Of a stretch of DNA of 60,047 nt, positions 8,957 to 16,236 are shown in pieces. The notes under the pieces were generated by a model. That model ran no database searches. It was given only the letters and a program-made list of their open reading frames with translations, and was not told where the DNA came from. The position numbers and the translations under genes were made by a program. Positions within the stretch are counted from its first letter, which is position 1. Every line of letters starts with the position of its first letter. The stretch comes from RGIG3002 sp045546775 (GTDB lineage: Bacteria; Bacillota; Clostridia; Lachnospirales; Lachnospiraceae), in assembly GCA_045546775.1 (NCBI GenBank), contig JAZQDM010000003.1, positions 1 through 60,047 on the forward strand, given 5' to 3'.

Positions 8957-9814
8957 ATGAACGCCACCGGTCCGGTGCAGTTCAAACTTACCAACGATTA
9001 TCTTTTCCGGGCTGTTTTACAGGAAAGCAATGTGGCTCTCACTGGATTAATCTGTTCCCTACTACATCTATCCCCTGCCGAAGTCAAATCCGTCGTCATC
9101 ACCAATCCGATTAAGTTGGGCGAATCCATTGATGCAAAAGACTTTTATCTGGACATTAACGTACTGCTCAATGACCACACCAAAATCAACCTGGAAATGC
9201 AGGTCATCAATCATGGTGACTGGCCCGAACGTTCCTTAAGTTACCTCTGCCGATCCTTTGATTCTCTCAATTCCGGCCAGGATTACATCGAAGCGAAACC
9301 CGCCATTCACATTTCTTTCTTGGATTTCACACTTTTCCCCGACAGACCCGAATTTTATGCTACATACAAGCTTTTGAATGTCAAAAATCACGGGATTTAT
9401 AGTGACAAATTTGTCCTTTCTGTGGTAGACTTGACTCAAATAGAATTGGCAACCGAGGAAGACCGTAACAATCAGCTTGATTACTGGGCTTCCCTTTTCA
9501 AAGCTACCACATGGGAGGAGATAAAAATGATTGCATCCAACAATCCATATTTTACCGAAGCTGCCGAAACTATGTATGAATTGAGCGCCGACGAAGAAAT
9601 CCGCCTGCGCTGTCAGGCCCGCGCTGATTATGAGCGCCACGAAAACTATGTCAAACATAAGCTTGCCACACTGGAAGCCGGAATTGCTGAAAGGGATGCA
9701 GCGTTGGCTGAAAACGCTGCTGCACTCGCCGAGAAAGATACTACCATTGCCGAACAAGCAAAACTCATCCAACAATTACAATCCCAATTGGCGGCTAACG
9801 CTGATAAAGCATAA
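8957..9814 (+). CDS. Rpn-family PD-(D/E)XK nuclease / putative transposase
   Basis: A member of the Rpn (recombination-promoting nuclease, YhgA-like) family: the opening FKLTNDYLFRAVL, the DINVLLND and INLEMQV segments (aspartate and E-x-Q of the nuclease core) and WPERSLSYLCRSF are characteristic. Such proteins cut DNA and promote RecA-independent recombination or act in phage defence. The last 50 residues form an alanine-rich coiled coil (repeated AALAE-like units). The frame is open from 8864, but ATG 8957 (MNATGPVQF) is where family similarity starts and it follows the promoter at 8919-8947; no SD is present before any candidate start. It is the only plus-strand gene in this part of the window. 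Confidence 0.85.
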   Translation: MNATGPVQFKLTNDYLFRAVLQESNVALTGLICSLLHLSPAEVKSVVITNPIKLGESIDAKDFYLDINVLLNDHTKINLEMQVINHGDWPERSLSYLCRSFDSLNSGQDYIEAKPAIHISFLDFTLFPDRPEFYATYKLLNVKNHGIYSDKFVLSVVDLTQIELATEEDRNNQLDYWASLFKATTWEEIKMIASNNPYFTEAAETMYELSADEEIRLRCQARADYERHENYVKHKLATLEAGIAERDAALAENAAALAEKDTTIAEQAKLIQQLQSQLAANADKA

Positions 9815-9819
9815 TACAA

Positions 9820-9857
9820 AAAAGGTAAGTGCCACACCTAGTGAACACTTACCTTTT
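9820..9857. terminator. Bidirectional terminator between Rpn gene and yolD-like gene
   Basis: AAGGTAAGTG (9822-9831) pairs perfectly with CACTTACCTT (9846-9855) over a 14-nt loop. A-run upstream and T-run downstream make it usable on both strands, serving the two convergent genes. Confidence 0.85.
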
Positions 9858-9872
9858 CCCTATTAACCAACT

Positions 9873-10040
9873 CTACATGCTGTTTGCCTTTGCTTTCTCC
9901 ACTTCCTTTTCCTTCTCCCGAAGCGCCTCTCTAAATCCTTTCAGCGCATCAAAAGGCATAAATTGCTTTGCGCGTTCTGCCCTGTCCATTTTGACTCGTA
10001 TCACATTGCCCTGCGTCCGTTCGTTTTCTCTATTCTCCAC
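9873..10040 (-). CDS. YolD-like protein
   Basis: A 55-residue protein with the YolD-type core AERAKQFMPFDALKGFREAL. In Bacillus and relatives, YolD-like genes follow Y-family polymerase genes and are co-induced in the SOS response, thought to play a UmuD-like partner role. The GTG start at 10040 has GGAGG 8 nt upstream and overlaps the end of the polymerase gene by 11 nt, so translation is coupled. A longer open frame reaches upstream inside the polymerase but lacks a start signal. Confidence 0.85.
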   Translation of the reverse strand: MENRENERTQGNVIRVKMDRAERAKQFMPFDALKGFREALREKEKEVEKAKANSM

Positions 10041-11295
10041 TTTTGTGCCCTCCAATCTGACGGTTGCGTTCCAATGTGGTTGCCTCCTCTTGCAAATCCA
10101 TCCCCCGCACCAGTGCGTTTTTCCCAAATCGCCCTTTAATTTCAAGAGCCGCCTTTTGCAACCGTTTGTCGCGCTCCACTTGTCCATAATCCGTAAACAA
10201 ATCATACTGCTCGTATGCTTCATCCATCACTTTGTTGCAACTTAAGTTTAATCGCCGTACCGGCAGCGTCCGGTCAGCAATGCGCTCGTACAATTCCATA
10301 ACATACGGAACAATGACCCTATAGGAACTGGTGCACACCGTCATCGAAACGGTGCCGTTGTCCGGCTTTTGCTCCAGTTCATTGGCATAACCGATCATCA
10401 ACGTAAGCGACTGCGTCACAAGACCCTTTTCTGCCATTTGCAAGCAAAGTTCATCCGTCATCTCCTTGATAACAAGTCGACATTCTTCAAAACTGTAATT
10501 GCGCGAAAGCACTTGCCCGGACGTAAGAGAATGAATTTTGGGCTTGTAGTTTTTAATATCTTCCATCGTAACAGGCTCTCTTCCCCACGCGTGGTCTATC
10601 AAGAGCTCCGCATCCACCCCAAACAAACGGTACAACAATTCCTCGTCTGCCTGCGCAATATCACCCATCGTGCGAATACCGACACTGTAAAGGCGCTTTG
10701 CAATTCCTGCACCGACCCGCCAAAAATCGGTAAGCGGCATATGGTTCCACATTGTCTTTCGATACAATGTCTCGTCCAAATAGCCGATATGATCCGCCGC
10801 ATGCTTGGCCGTAATATCCAGCGCAATCTTAGCAAGATAGAGGTTTGTCCCGATGCCTGCTGTGGCCGTAATACCGGTACTTTCCAACACATCATTCATC
10901 ATGCGCACAGCAAGCTCTTTTGCCGATATCTTGTACAAAGTAAGATAGTCCGTCACATCCATAAATGCCTCATCAATGGAATACACATGAATATCTTCCT
11001 TGGCAATGTATTTTAAATAAATGGCATAAATATCCGCCGAATATTCAATGTAACGTTTCATCCTTGGCGGTGCCATAATATATTCTACATTTTTAGGAAT
11101 TTGAAACACCCGGCATCTGTTTTTGATACCGAGTGCTTTCATAGATGGTGAAATTGCAAGACAAATGGTTTTCTCACTTCTCTCCGGATCTGCAACTGCC
11201 AAATTCGTCTTAAGCGGGTCCAGCCCTCTGTCCACACATTCCACCGATGCATAAAACGATTTTAAATCAATACAAAGATAAATACGTTCTTTCAT
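10030..11295 (-). CDS. Y-family DNA polymerase (DinB/UvrX-like, SOS-inducible)
   Basis: A 421-residue translesion polymerase. Visible motifs are the first catalytic aspartate in LCIDLKSFYASVE (near the N-terminus), the steric and metal region, and SIDEAFMDVT (catalytic D-E pair), followed by a helix-hairpin-helix thumb and a C-terminal little-finger domain. The companion YolD-like gene and LexA box place it with the UvrX/UmuC-like branch rather than housekeeping dinB. ATG 11295 has GGAG 8 nt upstream; a GTG 9 nt earlier lies inside the SD region and is rejected. It would copy damaged templates during the SOS response at the cost of fidelity. Confidence 0.93.
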   Translation of the reverse strand: MKERIYLCIDLKSFYASVECVDRGLDPLKTNLAVADPERSEKTICLAISPSMKALGIKNRCRVFQIPKNVEYIMAPPRMKRYIEYSADIYAIYLKYIAKEDIHVYSIDEAFMDVTDYLTLYKISAKELAVRMMNDVLESTGITATAGIGTNLYLAKIALDITAKHAADHIGYLDETLYRKTMWNHMPLTDFWRVGAGIAKRLYSVGIRTMGDIAQADEELLYRLFGVDAELLIDHAWGREPVTMEDIKNYKPKIHSLTSGQVLSRNYSFEECRLVIKEMTDELCLQMAEKGLVTQSLTLMIGYANELEQKPDNGTVSMTVCTSSYRVIVPYVMELYERIADRTLPVRRLNLSCNKVMDEAYEQYDLFTDYGQVERDKRLQKAALEIKGRFGKNALVRGMDLQEEATTLERNRQIGGHKSGE

Positions 11296-11326
11296 AAAAA
11301 GCACTCCGTTTACTCAACTTGTGCTC

Positions 11327-11352
11327 ATTATACCATAAAGAACATATGTTCG
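11327..11352 (-). promoter_or_regulatory. LexA (SOS) box and -10 box of the polymerase-yolD operon
   Basis: Minus-strand TATAAT (plus 11327-11332) preceded by CGAACATATGTTCT (plus 11339-11352), which fits the Gram-positive SOS consensus CGAAC-N4-GTTC except for the final base. The box lies between the -10 and the expected -35 region, so LexA should repress the operon. Confidence 0.85.
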
Positions 11353-11373
11353 TCCACTTCCTTTTTATAACAT

Positions 11374-13248
11374 TTATTTTAACGCCCTCATGGCATTCAA
11401 AATTGCCAACACCGCGACGCCTACGTCCGCAAACACAGCCGCCCACATATTGGCCATACCAAGCGCAGCCAAAATAAGCACAAACACTTTAATTCCAATC
11501 GCAAACACAATGTTTTGTTTTACGATTGCCAGCGTCTTTTTGGAAATCTGCATAGCGCGCACAATTTTGGACGGTTCATCATTCATAATGACAATGTCTG
11601 CCGCCTCGATGGCTGCGTCCGAACCAAGACCGCCCATGGCAATACCGATGTCCGCTCTCGCCAAAACGGGGGCATCATTGATACCGTCTCCCACAAAAAT
11701 AAGTTTCCCTTTCTGGGATTTTTGTGCAAATAACTGTTCCACACGCTCCACTTTATCGGTTGGCAAAAGTTCCGCAAAAACCTTTGTAATACCAAGTGCA
11801 TCTGCCACATGTTCCGCCACTTCTTTCCGGTCACCGGTCAGCATAACGATTTCCTTCATGCCCCATTTTTTCAAGCCGCTAACCGCTTCTTTGGCATCCG
11901 CTTTCATCTCGTCTGCAATTAAAATATATCCCAAATACGTTTCTTTTTCTGCTACATATACCACTGTTCCGATTTCCTGGTCGGCCGCCTCCGGCACGTC
12001 TTTTCCAAGTTCCTTTTTTATAAGCTTGGCATTTCCGACAAGCACCGGCTTTCCGTCTACCAACGCCTTCACACCATAACCGGCCAGTTCTTCCACCTCT
12101 TTGACAAGCGCTTTGTCAAACTCACCGCCCTGCGCCTCAAAAGCTTCCCTCAACGACACCGAAATCGGGTGCCCGGAATACATTTCTGCATGCGCCGCCA
12201 AGTTCAACACCTGTTGCTCTGTGGCCGCATCCGCCGGGCATACTTTCACAACCGCAAAATTGCCTTTTGTCAATGTACCTGTTTTGTCCATGACAATCGA
12301 TTCTGCTGCCGCAAGTGCTTCCAAATAATTGCTTCCTTTTATCAAAATACCGGCTCTGGATGCCCCGCCAAGTCCTCCGAAAAAGCTTAACGGAATGCTG
12401 ATTACAAGGGCACACGGACAGGATATAACAAGGAATGTTAACCCTCGGTAAATCCATGTTGCAAAACCTTCTCCCAGCAAAAGTGGCGGTAACAGTGCCA
12501 AAACCAACGCACATATAACAACAACCGGCGTATAATATTTTGCAAATTTAGTAATAAAATTTTCCGATTCTGCTTTTTTGCTGCTGGCATTTTCTACTAA
12601 GTCCAAAATTTTGGCAACGGTAGATTGCCCAAATTCTTTGCTTACTTTTACATGTAATACACCGGATAGATTGACGCATCCGCTAATCATTTCATCTCCC
12701 GTCGTCACATCCCTTGGTATACTTTCTCCGGTGAGTGCTCTCGTATCCAGCGTGGATGTTCCGGAAAGTACCGTACCATCAAGCGGCACCTTTTCGCCCG
12801 GTTTTACAACAATCGTCTCTCCGATAGCAACTTCGTCCGGGTCCACTTCTATCTCCCTGCCGTTCCGCAACACATTGGCATAGTCCGGTCGGATATCCAT
12901 AAGCTCTGTAATGGATTTTCTGGATTTGTTGACTGCATAAGACTGGAAACATTCCCCGACCTGATAAAACAGCATAACGGCTACCGCTTCCGCAAAATCT
13001 CCTACAAAAAAGGCTCCTACTGTAGCGATAGTCATCAAAAAATTCTCGTCAAACACTTGGCCTCTGCCAATGTTCATCACCGCCTTTTTTACTACATCAC
13101 CGCCAATACTTATATAGGCCACAAGAAATGCCGCGAACCGGATACTCCAGTGCCACTCTGCAAAAAAGTGATTCACCAAAATGGCTGCCGCATAAAAGAT
13201 TGCCCCAATGGCAACTCTTTTTATTCTCTTTTTTAATTTTTTTGTCAT
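11374..13248 (-). CDS. Heavy-metal P1B-type ATPase (Cd/Zn/Pb efflux, CadA/ZntA-like)
   Basis: A 624-residue metal pump with TGES (173-176, actuator), membrane motif CPC (277-279), phosphorylation site DKTGTLT (321-327) and GDGINDAP in the hinge region. It lacks the N-terminal metal-binding domain that many relatives carry and begins with a short basic stretch directly before the first helix; the missing domain is encoded separately just upstream in the operon. CPC with the CadC-like regulator points to export of Cd(II), Zn(II) or Pb(II), although Cu(I) cannot be excluded from CPC alone. ATG 13248 has AAGG upstream. Third gene of a regulator-HMA-pump operon. Confidence 0.93.
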   Translation of the reverse strand: MTKKLKKRIKRVAIGAIFYAAAILVNHFFAEWHWSIRFAAFLVAYISIGGDVVKKAVMNIGRGQVFDENFLMTIATVGAFFVGDFAEAVAVMLFYQVGECFQSYAVNKSRKSITELMDIRPDYANVLRNGREIEVDPDEVAIGETIVVKPGEKVPLDGTVLSGTSTLDTRALTGESIPRDVTTGDEMISGCVNLSGVLHVKVSKEFGQSTVAKILDLVENASSKKAESENFITKFAKYYTPVVVICALVLALLPPLLLGEGFATWIYRGLTFLVISCPCALVISIPLSFFGGLGGASRAGILIKGSNYLEALAAAESIVMDKTGTLTKGNFAVVKVCPADAATEQQVLNLAAHAEMYSGHPISVSLREAFEAQGGEFDKALVKEVEELAGYGVKALVDGKPVLVGNAKLIKKELGKDVPEAADQEIGTVVYVAEKETYLGYILIADEMKADAKEAVSGLKKWGMKEIVMLTGDRKEVAEHVADALGITKVFAELLPTDKVERVEQLFAQKSQKGKLIFVGDGINDAPVLARADIGIAMGGLGSDAAIEAADIVIMNDEPSKIVRAMQISKKTLAIVKQNIVFAIGIKVFVLILAALGMANMWAAVFADVGVAVLAILNAMRALK

Positions 13249-13263
13249 ACAACTATCCTTGCC

Positions 13264-13485
13264 TTATTTTTCTACAACCTCTACGTCCGGTTCGTATTTT
13301 TTCACAATCTTTTCAATGTCTTTTTGAATGGTTTCGGCTTTGTCATCGTTCACTTCAATGACAAGCTTCTGTGTCAAAAGCGTCACGGTACTTTTGCTTA
13401 CACCGTCAAGCTTTCCAACTGCTTCCTCAATTTTTGCCGCACAATGTGCACAATCCAAATCTTCCAAAATAAATGTTTTTCTCAT
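13264..13485 (-). CDS. Stand-alone HMA metal-binding protein
   Basis: A 73-residue ferredoxin-like HMA domain with the metal site D-C-A-H-C (C12, C15). It probably binds a soft metal and hands it to the P-type ATPase 15 nt downstream, which has no HMA domain of its own. CopZ-like chaperones usually have MxCxxC; the L-D-C-A-H-C form here is more like the N-terminal domains of Cd/Zn pumps. Confidence 0.9.
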   Translation of the reverse strand: MRKTFILEDLDCAHCAAKIEEAVGKLDGVSKSTVTLLTQKLVIEVNDDKAETIQKDIEKIVKKYEPDVEVVEK

Positions 13486-13516
13486 TGCAATAATCCTGCC
13501 TTTCTTTTTTCAAAAT

Positions 13517-13876
13517 TTATTCTTCAATATGTTCTAAGCCCTGGCTCAAAATCGCTTTGATATGACCATCTGCCAGTGAATAAAAAACACTCTTTCCTTC
13601 GCGTCTGTTTTTCACTAACTGCATCTGTTTTAAAATACGCAGCTGATGCGAAATTGCTGACTGGCTCATCTCCAAAATCTGGGCCAAATCGCACACACAC
13701 ATCTCCGCACACATGAGCACATACAAAATACGTATTCTCGTCGTATCGCCAAACACTTTAAAAAATTCTGCCAAATCAAACAGTTTTTCTTCTTCCGGCA
13801 TATGCGCATGCACCTTTTCCACGACCTCTTCATGGACACATAAAAAATCGCATTTTTCTACATTATCTACTGCCAC
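13517..13876 (-). CDS. ArsR/SmtB-family metal sensor, CadC/CmtR-like
   Basis: A 119-residue winged-helix repressor. Cysteines C9 and C13 in the N-terminal arm and C-x3-C-x-C at 56-62 (MCAEMCVCDLA) match the alpha3N-type metal site of CadC, which binds Cd, Pb or Bi and releases DNA. The recognition helix is SQSAISHQLRILK. GTG 13876 has AAAGGA 9 nt upstream. First gene of the efflux operon, with a dyad operator immediately upstream, so it is expected to autoregulate. Confidence 0.93.
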   Translation of the reverse strand: MAVDNVEKCDFLCVHEEVVEKVHAHMPEEEKLFDLAEFFKVFGDTTRIRILYVLMCAEMCVCDLAQILEMSQSAISHQLRILKQMQLVKNRREGKSVFYSLADGHIKAILSQGLEHIEE

Positions 13877-13949
13877 TTCTCCACTTCCTTTCTATGCAAA
13901 AGGTCATTCGTGCAATCCCGAAGACCTTTTTCCTCATTCAAAAACAAAA

Positions 13950-14007
13950 ATGAACATATGAATAACTGTTCATATGTTCATTCTAACACTTTTTATATTG
14001 TTGTCAA
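13950..14007 (-). promoter_or_regulatory. Promoter and ArsR-type operator of the metal efflux operon
   Basis: Minus strand TTGACA (plus 14002-14007), 16 nt, TAGAAT (plus 13980-13985). A dyad with arms ATGAACATATGAA and TTCATATGTTCAT (13950-13981) overlaps the start site; this is the typical SmtB/CadC operator pattern. Confidence 0.85.
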
Positions 14008-14010
14008 TCC

Positions 14011-15021
14011 TTATTTTTTCTTTGTAAAAAACTGTAAAACCTTTCTTTCCCACGGCACAAATGCAAAATGTATGATAAGAAGCACCGCAACTATATAAAC
14101 AAGTTTTACTACGGTATTTTGGAACGAAGGTGTTACACCAATCAGTGCAAAGAATGCCATCGTAAGGCTTTTTACCAAAAATTCATTTCCACAAAAATAC
14201 AACGTTTCTTTGCCCAGTTTTTGCAAAAATACGACATTTTGTAACCCGAACGCGACGAGCAAATTGAGCCAAATCAAAAGCACTGCTGCCACAATCGGAT
14301 AGCCAAGCCGCACGCCCGGAATCTTATCTACAAAGAAAAGCAAATCTTTTCCCAAAAACAATGCTACAGCATAGGCTGCACTCACACCGCCGGATACCGT
14401 CATAATGAGATTTCTCGCTTTTCCTTTCTGTTCCAAAAACTTTTGTATATACGGGAAAGCCCAATATCCAAGACAGTAAAAAACAAGAAAATACAACGCG
14501 CAATCCAAGTTGTATGGCAAAATCGGCGCAAAATTAGGCTTATACGGCATAAATCTTGCCGCAATCAAAAAGACAACAAGACCGCCACCTAAAATCCACA
14601 GTGGACGTCGCAATACTTTTCGCATACACCAAAACAAAATACTCATGGAAAACAAGCAAGTCAAAAACCAAAGGGAATACGCAAAAATTTGGTTTCGAAT
14701 TCCGCCAAACAAAATTTGTTTCAGCATATTTTTTATAATCGACGGTTGAAATCCTTCGTATAGACTCACAAAAAGCATCGAAATTGCTGCAAAAAAGAAA
14801 AACGGAACCAATATCGTTTTGACTTTCTTTTTGAGATATGTAAGAAAACTTTGCTCTTCCTGCAAGCTCTCCGTGCACCCTGCCACAAAGAAAAACAGTG
14901 GCACATGATACAACAAAATCACATAATAGCTGATATTGGTTGCATCCGTCATATGCCAAAAATAGATTGCGATTATTCCTAACAGTTTTAATGTATCTAA
15001 CCAGGTAATTCTTTTCACCAT
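14011..15021 (-). CDS. Acyltransferase 3 family membrane protein
   Basis: A 336-residue polytopic membrane protein with about ten hydrophobic segments. The opening RITWLDTLKLLGIIAIYFWH, with the conserved late histidine of the first helix, and VPLFFFVAG identify the acyltransferase 3 (OafA/YrhL) family, which moves acetyl or other acyl groups to extracytoplasmic carbohydrates. No carbohydrate cluster is adjacent, so the acceptor is unknown. The SD GGAGG lies 2 nt before ATG 15021 and 5 nt before a GTG at 15018, so either may be used. Confidence 0.88.
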   Translation of the reverse strand: MVKRITWLDTLKLLGIIAIYFWHMTDATNISYYVILLYHVPLFFFVAGCTESLQEEQSFLTYLKKKVKTILVPFFFFAAISMLFVSLYEGFQPSIIKNMLKQILFGGIRNQIFAYSLWFLTCLFSMSILFWCMRKVLRRPLWILGGGLVVFLIAARFMPYKPNFAPILPYNLDCALYFLVFYCLGYWAFPYIQKFLEQKGKARNLIMTVSGGVSAAYAVALFLGKDLLFFVDKIPGVRLGYPIVAAVLLIWLNLLVAFGLQNVVFLQKLGKETLYFCGNEFLVKSLTMAFFALIGVTPSFQNTVVKLVYIVAVLLIIHFAFVPWERKVLQFFTKKK

Positions 15022-15035
15022 TTCCTCCAAGCAAA

Positions 15036-15070
15036 GAAACCGCCTGCCCTACGGGCAAAAGCGGTTCTTT
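15036..15070 (-). terminator. Hairpin after the HD-GYP gene
   Basis: AACCGC (15038-15043) and TGCCC (15045-15049) pair with GGGCA (15053-15057) and GCGGTT (15061-15066). On the minus strand the stem is followed only by TTTCTTTG, so termination may be partial and the acyltransferase may receive read-through. Confidence 0.6.
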
Positions 15071-15073
15071 TTT

Positions 15074-16144
15074 TTATAACATACGCTCTATAAAAAGCTC
15101 TTTATGCTCCATCAAATCTACAAATGTATTGCCGCACTGCACAACCGGCCTAGACATTTTTTCTTTGTTTAAGAACACCACATTTCCTTCCATTCCGTTG
15201 GACAAACGCACACGGTTCTGAATGTAAGATCCGCCGATATGTTCCAAAAACGGAAGCAGCAATTCTACATCATATTTTTGCATACCTTCCTGCTCAAACT
15301 GTTCAATTACCGTAAATGGACAAATCGGTCCACGATAAGAACGTGCTGCCGTCATCGCCTCATAAATATCGATGATTGCAATCATACGCGCGTAAGGGTC
15401 AATTTGTTTGTAATGCAAACCTTGCGGATATCCTGTTCCGTCACATTTTTCGTGATGCTGTAACGCAACATTTACAATATGCGGATCCAACTTCTTTAAT
15501 TTCAATACCCTTGCTCCGTCCATAGGATGGTTTTGCATTCTGACCATATCCAAATCATTCAGCAATCCCGGATTACGTTTGATTACTTCCGGTACCATAA
15601 TCTTGCCCACATCATGCAACAAAGCACTTAAAATAGCGGTCTTTGTCTCTCTTTCAGAAAGCTTCAACCAGGAAGCAAACAATGCGGCCAACAATGCTAC
15701 GTTAACGGAATGCACATACGTCTCATCATCGTTTTCGCGCATATTTTGCAACATATCAAGAAGACCAACTTTTGCCTGCGTATCCCCCATAATATTATAG
15801 GTGAATTCCAAAAGCTTTTCTTCTTCTATGGGCTTACCTTTTTCTATAATATTGGTAAGTTCCTCTGTGAAAGCAACCGTCTCTTTTTCATAACGTTGCT
15901 TAAATTCTTTAAATTCCTTACTCTCACGCACCCTTTGGTAATAAGACGGTTCTTTCTGCGCAAGACGAACAGGGCCTTTTTCATCCACAATCATGACACT
16001 GGTGATTCCATGCACGATAAGTTTCGAAATGGCTCTTTCATCCAATTCCGTACCTTGCTGCATCACAAGCAAATTTTGTAAATTATATACATCCTTTGCA
16101 GTCACCATTCCCGGTGCTACTTCTGTGGTTAGTATTCTTTTCAT
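15074..16144 (-). CDS. HD-GYP domain protein (putative cyclic di-GMP phosphodiesterase)
   Basis: A 356-residue cytoplasmic protein. Residues about 1-60 form the small N-terminal domain often seen in Firmicute HD-GYP proteins; the HD-GYP domain follows with HDVGKI (metal ligands) and HHEKCDGTGYP (the GYP loop), then DIYEAMTAARSYR. All named motifs are intact, so hydrolysis of cyclic di-GMP is likely, although some members prefer other cyclic dinucleotides. A C-terminal beta-rich tail of about 70 residues follows. ATG 16144 has AGGAGG 8 nt upstream. Confidence 0.93.
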   Translation of the reverse strand: MKRILTTEVAPGMVTAKDVYNLQNLLVMQQGTELDERAISKLIVHGITSVMIVDEKGPVRLAQKEPSYYQRVRESKEFKEFKQRYEKETVAFTEELTNIIEKGKPIEEEKLLEFTYNIMGDTQAKVGLLDMLQNMRENDDETYVHSVNVALLAALFASWLKLSERETKTAILSALLHDVGKIMVPEVIKRNPGLLNDLDMVRMQNHPMDGARVLKLKKLDPHIVNVALQHHEKCDGTGYPQGLHYKQIDPYARMIAIIDIYEAMTAARSYRGPICPFTVIEQFEQEGMQKYDVELLLPFLEHIGGSYIQNRVRLSNGMEGNVVFLNKEKMSRPVVQCGNTFVDLMEHKELFIERML

Positions 16145-16236
16145 ATACACACCCTCCTAGTATCTACATTTTACCACAAAAGATTCTTTTTTCCAAGTCA
16201 CTTCTTCACTTTAATCAATTAATGTAAGTAATATAT

